Positions 1 to 7,466 of a DNA stretch of 13,649 nt are shown here, piece by piece. Origin of the DNA: UBA6522 sp036231525 (GTDB lineage Bacteria > Pseudomonadota > Gammaproteobacteria > Steroidobacterales > Rariloculaceae); assembly GCA_036231525.1 (NCBI GenBank), contig JAZAGZ010000116.1, positions 1 to 13,649 on the forward strand, read 5' to 3'. The notes under the pieces are model-generated. The model searched no databases. It saw only the letters and a list, made by a program, of their open reading frames with translations, and was not told the origin of the DNA. Positions within the stretch are counted from its first letter, which is position 1. Each line of letters begins with the position of its first letter. A program made the position numbers and the translations under genes.

Positions 1-2990
1 AAGCCCACAAAAGTGGTTAACGAGGTAAGCAAAATAGGTCGAAATCTGACGATACCAGCACGCACTGTTGCCTCGTTGATCGATACGCCCTGTCTGCGCA
101 ATCTGTTGATGTAATGCACCATCACCAAGCTTGCGTTTACAACCACACCCGAAAGAGCAATCGTGCCTAACACCGAAGCTAGAACCACCGGCCAGCCCAT
201 AATTAGATGTCCCAATAAGGCACCGACAGCTCCAAATGGGATCACACTCATGATCACAAGAGGCTGGACATAAGACTTGAGTGGAACCGCAAGCAAGGAA
301 AACATAACCATAAGGGCTAAGGGTATAAGCGACGCAAGCCCTGAAAATGCTTCAATGCCTTCCTCGTGCTCCCCTCCTAAGTAATAGCTCATTCCTCGAT
401 AGCCCGACAGGATAGATGGTAGAACCTCAGTCTCCAGTGTGTCGAGTATCGCCTCAGGTGTCGTCACGCTGCGATCTACGTCTGCCGTTACCGTGATTAC
501 TCGTTGCCGATCAACGCGCCTTATGGTGGAAAATCCCGTACCGAAATCAACTTCGGCTACAGCGGCAAAAGGCACCTCAGAACCAGCAGCAGTTCGAATA
601 CGCATGTCCTCAAGATCCCCTAGGGATCTTCTCTCCAGTTCGGGATAGCGAACCATGGCCCTGATATCCTCTGTGCCGCGCTGTATCCGCTGAGCCTCTT
701 CACCATAAAATGCTTGGCGAACCTGCCGTGCTAAGTCGTTTAGTGTCAGATTCAGATGGCGTGCCTCGGGGCGCAATGACAATCTTGCTTCCTGTTTGCC
801 AGAGCGAAAAGAATCTGAAATATCGGCAATGCCGTTGAATCTACTCAGTTCAGCCCGGATCCGCGCAGCAGCCTCACCTAGCTCATCTACATCGCGACCC
901 CTAAGATTTATAGATATCGCGTCCCCAGTATTAAATGCAACTGCGGAATATCTGAGTTCCACGACATCCGCGACTGAACCCACTAGCTCACGCCACCGTG
1001 ATGCAACTTCCAAAGAGCCAACGTCGCGTTCAGCAACTGGAACCAGAGCCATGGATACTTCGGCGAGGTGACTGGCACCTGGCATTAAAAAGGATGGTCT
1101 TGGCCCACCTCCATTTCGTCCGGCAGCTCTTCCTATCGAAGTGAGAATGTGAACAACAGCACTAGGTTCGCCCGGGTTCTCGCTATCTAGCTGGGCCTTC
1201 AACTGTAGTGCTGCCTGTTCGATTTGTTCTGCCGCGCGCACAGTTTCTTCAACAGGAATTCCCTCGGGCATGCTAAGACTCGCATAAATGCGGTTGCCCT
1301 CAATGGGAGGCATAAACTGAAAATTGATACGCCCACTAAAGAACATCGCTAGCATTAGGATTGTTATGCCTACCCCAGTAGCCAATGGTACGTAGCGCCA
1401 CTGCTGCAAAACTTTTTTTAAAAACTCGCCGTATTGTTGCTCGGCAAAACGTTCTAAGCCTTCTCCTAACCGACTTTGAAACCGAACCCACTTCGTAACA
1501 AAATATTTTTGTTTGTTAGGGTCTCCCTCTCTTTTTCGATGGGCGAGGTGCGAAGGTAAAATTAATAAACACTCAATGACACTGAATATCAGACAGATAA
1601 CGACAATTTTGCCGATAATGGAAAAAAATGCCCCCATACGTCCTGGTGTAAAAATGAGGGGGATAAAAGCTGCCATACTGGTTAGCACCCCAAATACTAC
1701 CGGGACCAACATTTCGTAAGTACCATTAATTGCCGCGGTACGCTGATTTTCTCCACTACGTTCATGAGCATAGACACGCTCTCCTACTACGATGGCGTCA
1801 TCCACGACGATGCCGAGTACTAGCATAAATCCTGCGGTGGCAAGTAAGCTCATCGTGATGCCAAAGAAATCGAATGTCATGATCCCACCCAGCAACGCAA
1901 TCGGAATACCTGCAGCCACCCACATCGCTAACCGGAATTGGAGAGGCAGAGCAAGCGCCAACAGGACCAGCACCAGTCCTCCCAGGGCTACACTAAGTAT
2001 CGTGTTCAGTGCCTCGCTCACATCTTCAGATTCATCGAGCCAAATAGATAACTCGATGCCCTCAGGTACCTGGCGCCGAGCGTCCTCAAGATAAGCCTTG
2101 CTTCTCTCCGAGACAGTCTTGCCGTCTTCACTTGCGCTCCGATACACCTTAACCATTGCAGCTGGCGTACCATTCAGCCGTACCCGCAGATCACCTTCCT
2201 CAAAGCCATCAACCACCCGAGCAATCTCTCCAAGAGTGACCGACGTACCGTCTGCCCGAGTTACAATAACAATGCGTTCGAATTCGCTACCTAGATAAGC
2301 TTGTCCCTTCGTTCGTAGCAAAATTTCGCCACCCTCGGCCTTGATCGAACCGCCCGGTAGATCAAGAGAAGAACGTCTTACCGCGTCCGCCACTGCTTGC
2401 AACGTGAGCCCATAGCGACGCAATGTTTGTTCTGATACCTCGATAGAAATCTCGTCTGGACGCACGTATTCCACGGCTACTTGAGAGATTCCCTCTATGG
2501 CAACAAGATCCTCCCTCATATCCACTGCTAGTTGCTTGAGAGTGCGTTCATCTGCCTCTCCTGAAATTACAATATGGAGCACTTCATTTAGGATCGTCAG
2601 TTCGGAAATAATCGGTCGTTCTGTTTCTTCTGGAAACGTATTAATGCTGTCGACCTTGCTTTTTATTTCATTCAGTGCCTGTACTGTGTCGTATCCAATT
2701 TCAATTTCCAGAGTTACAGTACAATTTCCTTCGTTAGCTCTGGACGTCATTCTAAAAATGCTCTCCGCACTTTCCAGCGCTTCCTCAATGCGAGAGCAAA
2801 CACCTTCTTCCACCTCCTCAGGTGCAGCGCCTAAATATGGGACGCTGACCTGCACAACCCCTAATTCAACATCAGGAAACTCCTCTTGGTTAAGTTGCGT
2901 TAGCGCCATCAGGCCGCCTGCGACAAAAATCACCATAAGTAAGTTCGATGCAACTGGGTTGTCGATGAACCAGGCGATAACAGATTTCAT
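1..2990 (-). CDS. RND efflux transporter permease subunit (AcrB-like), 3' end outside window
   Basis: Inner-membrane proton/drug antiporter subunit of a tripartite RND pump. The frame is open from the ATG at 2990-2988 to the window edge, giving 996 visible residues; AcrB relatives have about 1030-1060, so only the last membrane helices are missing. The N-terminus (MKSVIAWFIDNPVASNLLMV) is TM1, followed by the porter-domain start VSVPYLGAAPEEVEEGV. A TM4 pair VVDDAIVVGERVYAHE gives D397/D398, matching AcrB D407/D408. A second porter half and TM8-10 follow. The residue aligned with the TM10 proton-relay lysine (AcrB K940) is a valine in GVVVNASLVMVHYIN (around residue 951). A good ribosome site (minus-strand GAGGG, 3000-3004) lies 9 bases before the ATG, inside the end of the adaptor gene. 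The substrate cannot be told from sequence. Family assignment is secure; subfamily is not. Confidence 0.95.
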   Translation of the reverse strand, partial: MKSVIAWFIDNPVASNLLMVIFVAGGLMALTQLNQEEFPDVELGVVQVSVPYLGAAPEEVEEGVCSRIEEALESAESIFRMTSRANEGNCTVTLEIEIGYDTVQALNEIKSKVDSINTFPEETERPIISELTILNEVLHIVISGEADERTLKQLAVDMREDLVAIEGISQVAVEYVRPDEISIEVSEQTLRRYGLTLQAVADAVRRSSLDLPGGSIKAEGGEILLRTKGQAYLGSEFERIVIVTRADGTSVTLGEIARVVDGFEEGDLRVRLNGTPAAMVKVYRSASEDGKTVSERSKAYLEDARRQVPEGIELSIWLDESEDVSEALNTILSVALGGLVLVLLALALPLQFRLAMWVAAGIPIALLGGIMTFDFFGITMSLLATAGFMLVLGIVVDDAIVVGERVYAHERSGENQRTAAINGTYEMLVPVVFGVLTSMAAFIPLIFTPGRMGAFFSIIGKIVVICLIFSVIECLLILPSHLAHRKREGDPNKQKYFVTKWVRFQSRLGEGLERFAEQQYGEFLKKVLQQWRYVPLATGVGITILMLAMFFSGRINFQFMPPIEGNRIYASLSMPEGIPVEETVRAAEQIEQAALQLKAQLDSENPGEPSAVVHILTSIGRAAGRNGGGPRPSFLMPGASHLAEVSMALVPVAERDVGSLEVASRWRELVGSVADVVELRYSAVAFNTGDAISINLRGRDVDELGEAAARIRAELSRFNGIADISDSFRSGKQEARLSLRPEARHLNLTLNDLARQVRQAFYGEEAQRIQRGTEDIRAMVRYPELERRSLGDLEDMRIRTAAGSEVPFAAVAEVDFGTGFSTIRRVDRQRVITVTADVDRSVTTPEAILDTLETEVLPSILSGYRGMSYYLGGEHEEGIEAFSGLASLIPLALMVMFSLLAVPLKSYVQPLVIMSVIPFGAVGALLGHLIMGWPVVLASVLGTIALSGVVVNASLVMVHYINRLRRQGVSINEATVRAGIVRFRPILLTSLTTFVG

Positions 2991-2995
2991 TAGTC

Positions 2996-4153
2996 TTATC
3001 CCTCTGTTATGTCAGGATAGACTGGGTTAACTAACATGCCACTTACTACTGTTTGTAAAGGTGAGATACAAACCACTTCGGCCTCATTCAACCCCTCAAT
3101 AATATAAACCTCATCACGGTAGACTCGTAGAATTTCGACCGCGCGGTACTGAAGCCGATTATCTTTGTCTACCACAAGGACTTGGCTGTCATTTCGTAGT
3201 GCCGAACGAGGTAAAACGATGACGTTGTCTACCAAACGGCCTTCAATATCGGCCTGCACAAACAAACCAACCGGTGGAGGTATCTTGTCACCGTCTTCGC
3301 TTGTCCGAATACGAGCGACCGCGTGCACCATACGACTGGTGGCGTCTATCTCAGCTTCAGTGCGAACAATCCTCCCAAGCCATTGTTGCTCTGCCCCGGC
3401 AAAGCTAGCAGAGAGAGTAACCATAGGAGCGTCCGCCTCGTTCAACTCGCCTCGTTGCGCGAGAGGGACGCTGAGATATGCTAATTGACTATCTGCAATG
3501 GGAAGACGCACTTCCACATAATCTGATCCGTAGATACTCGCGACTGATACACCACGACTCACAAACTGGCCCGTATCTACACGCTCATTTCGTACAAGTC
3601 CTGTAAAGGGAGCTCGTATCTGTGTTCGTGCCAGATCTCGTTCTGCCTGCTCCAAAACCACGCGCGCATCGCGAAGTGTCGCCTCCGCCACATTTGCTGT
3701 CCTAATAGCATTCTCCAAATCTGCCTGACTGATAAGTTGCTGTGTATCCAGTTCGATTGAGCGAGCCAGATTGAATTGGGCTAGTTGATTCTCTGCTTCT
3801 GCTCGACTGATACTCGCTTCGGCCCGATCAACGGAGTTTTGGTAGTCACGATCGTCTACGTTGAGAAGTAGCTCTTCCTGCTCAAAATACCCGCCTGAAA
3901 CCAGATTTGGGGAAACCCAAACAACCGTGCCTGAAACCTCAGGAACTAGATCCGTTTCTGTTCTTGGCGCAACCGCACCTTGAGCATGTACCTCCATACG
4001 GATCATTTTTGGACGAACTTTGACTACACGAACTGCTGTCGGTACAGGGTCTGGCTGGGTCGGTTGTAACCGCTGACTGGTGGCCAGTAATGTAGCTGCT
4101 CCCAAAAAAGCAACCGCCAAAATCACAATTGGCACTACGGCTCTGGCTTTCAT
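2996..4153 (-). CDS. RND efflux transporter periplasmic adaptor subunit (membrane fusion protein)
   Basis: Links the inner-membrane permease to an outer-membrane channel. It is 385 residues, typical for the AcrA/MexA class. Residues 1-25 are a hydrophobic signal or anchor without a lipobox cysteine, so it is probably held by an N-terminal membrane segment rather than by lipidation. The split lipoyl domain is visible as TDLVPEVSGTV (about 67-77) and TQIRAPFTGLV (about 177-187). Between them (about 100-175) is an Ala/Glu/Arg-rich coiled-coil hairpin. A beta-barrel and membrane-proximal domain follow, ending with IEGLNEAEVV and SGMLVNPV. The ATG at 4153 has AGGGA 6 bases upstream (4160-4164). 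Its stop is 5 bases before the permease start, so the two genes are almost certainly co-transcribed. No outer-membrane channel gene is adjacent, so the pump may borrow a TolC from elsewhere. Confidence 0.95.
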   Translation of the reverse strand: MKARAVVPIVILAVAFLGAATLLATSQRLQPTQPDPVPTAVRVVKVRPKMIRMEVHAQGAVAPRTETDLVPEVSGTVVWVSPNLVSGGYFEQEELLLNVDDRDYQNSVDRAEASISRAEAENQLAQFNLARSIELDTQQLISQADLENAIRTANVAEATLRDARVVLEQAERDLARTQIRAPFTGLVRNERVDTGQFVSRGVSVASIYGSDYVEVRLPIADSQLAYLSVPLAQRGELNEADAPMVTLSASFAGAEQQWLGRIVRTEAEIDATSRMVHAVARIRTSEDGDKIPPPVGLFVQADIEGRLVDNVIVLPRSALRNDSQVLVVDKDNRLQYRAVEILRVYRDEVYIIEGLNEAEVVCISPLQTVVSGMLVNPVYPDITEG

Positions 4154-4215
4154 GTCGATTCCCTGTTATTTGGCCATCGGTGCCTCTAAGAGATTGAACG
4201 AGGCGGACCGTAATT

Positions 4216-4548
4216 CTAATACCGTGGGATGGAAGAATCGATTTCCTGTGACCAGGCATCGATTCCTCCCGTGAGATTAAAAACACGATTGAATCCTGAT
4301 GCCAATAAGAACTCCAAAATACGCCTACTACGCCCTCCACTGTGGCACATTACAACTACGGTCATATCATGGTTTAGTTCATGTAAGCGACTGGGGATTT
4401 CCATCATCGGAATCTTTAGGGTGCCAGGTATAGAAGCGATAGAAATTTCCGGTGCTTCCCGAACGTCCAGTAAAGTAACGCTATCACGTTTATCTTCAGG
4501 CCAACGAATGCAAAATTCAGTGGGAGATAGCTCTAGGGTACTTGGCAT
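4216..4548 (-). CDS. Single-domain rhodanese-like sulfurtransferase
   Basis: A 110-residue cytoplasmic rhodanese domain, the usual size for single-domain members such as GlpE and PspE. N-terminal part: VTLLDVREAPE (about 24-34, the conserved DVRE). Active-site loop: CHSGGRS (68-74), with C68 the persulfide-carrying cysteine and a six-residue loop after it as in sulfurtransferases, unlike the seven-residue loop of Cdc25-type phosphatases. C-terminal part: GFNRVFNLTGGIDAW (about 84-98), the usual NLxGGixaW ending. It starts 7 bases after the methyltransferase stop and has no clear Shine-Dalgarno sequence (the upstream stretch is T-rich), so translation is probably coupled. The adaptor gene starts 62 bases further on. 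The sulfur acceptor is unknown. The catalytic cysteine makes an active enzyme likely. Confidence 0.92.
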   Translation of the reverse strand: MPSTLELSPTEFCIRWPEDKRDSVTLLDVREAPEISIASIPGTLKIPMMEIPSRLHELNHDMTVVVMCHSGGRSRRILEFLLASGFNRVFNLTGGIDAWSQEIDSSIPRY

Positions 4549-4555
4549 AAAAAAT

Positions 4556-5206
4556 TTAGAGCACGAAAAGTTCAGACTCTGTTGTGTTTAATAGCGGAGG
4601 GACTACGGTCTCGAACAAACTTTCACGAGTACATTCCTCATTGCTTGGCGCAGTAATTAAAAGAGCTTCCATTACAGGCGCCCGACCAACTATTGCGAAA
4701 AGTTTGCCTCCAGGACGTAGCATTTGGATAAAGTGGTTGTCGAGTTCAGGAATGGAGCCTGTGACAGCAATAGCATCAAATTGCATTGTCTCGCTCAGAT
4801 TAAACACATCTTCGGTACGTAACTCGGCATTCTTAATGTTGATTTGATCGAGTTTTTTGCGAGCATCTGTCGTGAAATCTGAAAAAATGTCAACGCTTAA
4901 TACACTATCTGATAAGTATGCAAGACAAGCTGTAAGGAAGCCGCTGCCTGTACCAACCTCTAGCACAAAATCCTCAGGTTTTAGCTCAAGAGACTGGAGG
5001 AGTCGTCCTTCAAGCATTGGAGGCATCATTTGCTGAGAGTGGGCCAGTGGGATTTCCATATCTGCAAAAGCCAGATCGCGATAAACTTTTGGTACAAAGA
5101 GTTCGCGTTGCGTTTGGCCGAGAACACCCAGGATACGGTCATCTAGGACCTCCCGGGTACGGATCTGTTGCCCGAGCATCTGTGCTCTTGCGTTCTCAAT
5201 ATCCAT
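4556..5206 (-). CDS. Protein-L-isoaspartate O-methyltransferase family protein, atypical substrate loop
   Basis: A 216-residue SAM-dependent methyltransferase, close to the length of E. coli Pcm (208). SAM motif I is VLEVGTGSGFLTA (81-93), with an acidic residue at the end of strand beta-2 (VLSVDIF, D106). FDAIAVTGSIPEL (143-155) and LRPGGKLFAIVG (163-174) match the later Rossmann elements. The N-terminal helix pattern (ENARAQMLGQQIRTREVLDD, then RELFVP) is also Pcm-like. Oddly, the substrate loop, which reads GQGQTISQP in E. coli Pcm, is AHSQQMMPP here (55-63), so the conserved Thr-Ile-Ser is absent. It may not be a true isoaspartate repair enzyme, and I leave the symbol blank. The ATG at 5206 is the first in-frame start after a TAG and has no obvious ribosome site. 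The gene begins 32 bases after hppA stops, so read-through from hppA is possible. Confidence 0.85.
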   Translation of the reverse strand: MDIENARAQMLGQQIRTREVLDDRILGVLGQTQRELFVPKVYRDLAFADMEIPLAHSQQMMPPMLEGRLLQSLELKPEDFVLEVGTGSGFLTACLAYLSDSVLSVDIFSDFTTDARKKLDQINIKNAELRTEDVFNLSETMQFDAIAVTGSIPELDNHFIQMLRPGGKLFAIVGRAPVMEALLITAPSNEECTRESLFETVVPPLLNTTESELFVL

Positions 5207-5238
5207 TAGATATTTCGCAAATGATTTGTCCTAGTGGC

Positions 5239-7251
5239 CTACAGTAGAGGCACTGATAATAGGGCCACGATGTTAATAATTTTGATGAGAGGGTTGATGG
5301 CTGGACCAGCGGTATCTTTGTACGGATCACCCACAGTATCCCCTGTAACAGCAGCCTTGTGTGCCTCCGAGCCCTTGCCCCCAAGGTTGCCGTCCTCAAT
5401 ATATTTTTTCGCGTTATCCCAGGCACCTCCACCTGTCGTCATTGAGATCGCAACAAATAAACCGGTTACGATGGTGCCAAGCAACAAGCCGCCCAATGCT
5501 TCCGGTCCGAGCAACTGGCCCACGATGATCGGTACCAGTACGGGAAGGAGTGAAGGAATAATCATTTCTTTGATGGCCGATTTTGTCAGCAGGTCGACAG
5601 CAGTGGAGTAGTCAGGTTTGGTAGTACCTTCCATTATCCCGGCGAGTTCTCTGAACTGCCTTCTTACTTCTTCCACGACTGATCCGGCTGCACGTCCCAC
5701 GGCCTCCATAGCTAACGCGCCGAAAAGAAATGGGACGAGTCCTCCGATGAAGAGTCCAATGATGACTCTGTGATCAGACAGATCGAACCGCAGTGCATCA
5801 AAGCCAGCTTCCTCAAGGCTATGTGTATAGTCAGAGAAGAGTACAAGGGCGGCCAGACCGGCGGAACCAATGGCATAACCTTTTGTTACTGCCTTTGTCG
5901 TGTTCCCAACCGCATCTAGCGCATCAGTTACTTTTCGTACATCAGCGGGTAGCTCCGCCATTTCAGCGATGCCCCCAGCGTTATCAGTGATGGGGCCGAA
6001 CGCATCAAGAGCAACAATCATCCCAGTCATGGATAACATGCTGGTTGCTGCAATAGCGATTCCGTATAGCCCTGCTAGTTCAAAGGCGCCCCAGATTGAC
6101 GCGCAGACCGCAATTACTGGCCAGGCTGTAGCCTTCATCGAAACACCGAGTCCTGCGATTATGTTAGTTGCATGACCCGTTTTAGACGCACGCGCAATCC
6201 TCTTAACTGGCTCAAATTCTGTGCCAGTGTAGTACTCGGTTATGAAAACCATGGCGGCAGTCAACACGAGGCCTATCAAAGCCGCAAAATAGAGGGTTGT
6301 AGCGTCTTCACCCATGAGCATATTTGTAATTGGATAAAAAGCTATCGCGGCTAAAATGCCTGAGACAATGACGCCTTTGTAGAGTGCTCTCATTATCCTG
6401 CCGCTACTTGTGCTTACAAAAAATGTTCCGACAATAGAGGCGATAATGGATACCCCGCCAAGAACCATCGGGTAGAGCACTGCGTTAGCCCCCAGTGAGG
6501 CGGCAGTCAGTCCACCCAAGAGCATGGTGGCAATGAGAGTTACCGCATACGTCTCAAAAAGATCTGCAGCCATACCGGCACAGTCACCTACGTTATCTCC
6601 AACGTTGTCTGCAATGACAGCTGGATTACGGGGGTCATCTTCCGGAATACCCGCTTCTACTTTGCCTACCAAATCAGCACCGACGTCCGCGCCTTTTGTA
6701 AAGATGCCTCCGCCTAAACGGGCAAAAATTGAAATCAGAGAACCACCAAATGCTAGACCTATCAAGGCTTTTAGAATGTCCGCTTCTTCCATTCCCATGG
6801 CTTGAAGGATTGCGTAGTAACCGGCCACGCCCAGAAGTCCGAGACCGACGACTAGCAATCCAGTGATAGCGCCACCACGAAAAGCAATTTGTAGGGCGGG
6901 GTTCACTCCCTGAGTAGCAGCTTCAGCTGTCCGCACATTTGCTCGAACAGAAACGAACATCCCTATATAGCCTGCTAGTGCGGAAAATATGGCTCCAATT
7001 CCAAAGCCGATGGCTGTACCCCAATCAATTGCAATTCCTAGGACGATGAACAGTAAAACTCCGACGCTACCAATAGTTAAATACTGTCGGTCCATGTACG
7101 CTTTGGCCCCTTCCTGTATTGCCGATGCAATTTCCTGCATGCGTTCATTACCTGGTGAGCAACCAAGTACCCAAGTAACAGAGACCATGCCGTACAGCAC
7201 AGCTAATAGTGAAGCACCTAAAGAGAACCAAAGCGCAATTTCCGGATTCAT
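5239..7251 (-). CDS. hppA: Membrane-bound proton-pumping pyrophosphatase, K+-independent type
   Basis: Integral membrane enzyme that couples PPi hydrolysis to H+ export, or runs in reverse to make PPi. It is 670 residues, normal for bacterial members (about 660-720), with many hydrophobic helices from residue 5 to the end. PPi/Mg-binding motifs are intact: KGADVGADLVGKVEAGIPED (186-205), DPRNPAVIADNVGDNVGDC (206-224), ITEYYTGTEFEPV (337-349), ALDAFGPITDNAGGIAEMAE (414-433) and GDTVGDPYKDTAGPAINPLI (637-656). GNTTKAVTKG (449-458) has Lys453 and Thr456, where K+-dependent enzymes have Ala and Gly/Ala; this marks the K+-independent H+-pumping group. A strong AGGAGG (7259-7264) sits 7 bases before the ATG. 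It lies 215 bases downstream of, and in the same direction as, the PPi-phosphofructokinase gene, which fits a shared PPi role. Confidence 0.97.
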   Translation of the reverse strand: MNPEIALWFSLGASLLAVLYGMVSVTWVLGCSPGNERMQEIASAIQEGAKAYMDRQYLTIGSVGVLLFIVLGIAIDWGTAIGFGIGAIFSALAGYIGMFVSVRANVRTAEAATQGVNPALQIAFRGGAITGLLVVGLGLLGVAGYYAILQAMGMEEADILKALIGLAFGGSLISIFARLGGGIFTKGADVGADLVGKVEAGIPEDDPRNPAVIADNVGDNVGDCAGMAADLFETYAVTLIATMLLGGLTAASLGANAVLYPMVLGGVSIIASIVGTFFVSTSSGRIMRALYKGVIVSGILAAIAFYPITNMLMGEDATTLYFAALIGLVLTAAMVFITEYYTGTEFEPVKRIARASKTGHATNIIAGLGVSMKATAWPVIAVCASIWGAFELAGLYGIAIAATSMLSMTGMIVALDAFGPITDNAGGIAEMAELPADVRKVTDALDAVGNTTKAVTKGYAIGSAGLAALVLFSDYTHSLEEAGFDALRFDLSDHRVIIGLFIGGLVPFLFGALAMEAVGRAAGSVVEEVRRQFRELAGIMEGTTKPDYSTAVDLLTKSAIKEMIIPSLLPVLVPIIVGQLLGPEALGGLLLGTIVTGLFVAISMTTGGGAWDNAKKYIEDGNLGGKGSEAHKAAVTGDTVGDPYKDTAGPAINPLIKIINIVALLSVPLL

Positions 7252-7258
7252 TCAGTTT

Positions 7259-7264
7259 CCTCCT
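7259..7264 (-). promoter_or_regulatory. Strong ribosome binding site of hppA
   Basis: On the minus strand a perfect AGGAGG lies 7 bases before the hppA ATG (7251). It is the strongest Shine-Dalgarno match at good spacing among the minus-strand genes here, and it fixes the start codon. Confidence 0.8.
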
Positions 7265-7439
7265 AACTCATCCGTATCTAAAATTCGCAGCACCGACGTT
7301 TGATCGACATCCGATCTGTACGGAGGCGACAGAGAAATTTACCCATGAACGAACCCACAAGCGCTCACGGCCAGAAAATAACCTGGATGTTGTGAAGCGC
7401 ATTGTGTTTGGTTCGGATCTATTTTGTTAAGTCTCTCGA

Positions 7440-7462
7440 CCTTTCACAGTGCCCGCGAAAGG
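7440..7462 (-). other. Hairpin just downstream of the PPi-phosphofructokinase gene
   Basis: Read on the minus strand, CCTTTCGC and GTGAAAGG pair around a 7-base loop (GGGCACT): an 8-bp stem with one G-U pair, starting 4 bases after the stop codon. No run of T follows (next bases TCGAGAGACTT), so it is not a standard intrinsic terminator. It could be a weak terminator, an RNA-end stabiliser or a processing site before hppA. The rest of the 215-base gap (7252-7466) shows no gene or convincing promoter to me. Confidence 0.4.
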
Positions 7463-7466
7463 CGCG

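Noticed and set aside
2497..3030. A 177-codon plus-strand open frame
   Set aside because: It is antisense to the RND permease start, which has full family motifs; the Ser/Thr-rich composition is typical of a shadow frame.
3939..4340. A 133-codon minus-strand open frame across the rhodanese-adaptor junction
   Set aside because: It overlaps two well-supported genes in another frame and shows no family features.
5234..5611. A 125-codon plus-strand open frame
   Set aside because: Antisense to the conserved C-terminal half of hppA, no ribosome site of note.
7209..7430. A 73-codon plus-strand open frame in the pfp-hppA gap
   Set aside because: Part lies antisense to hppA; the composition is not gene-like and no good start signal is seen.
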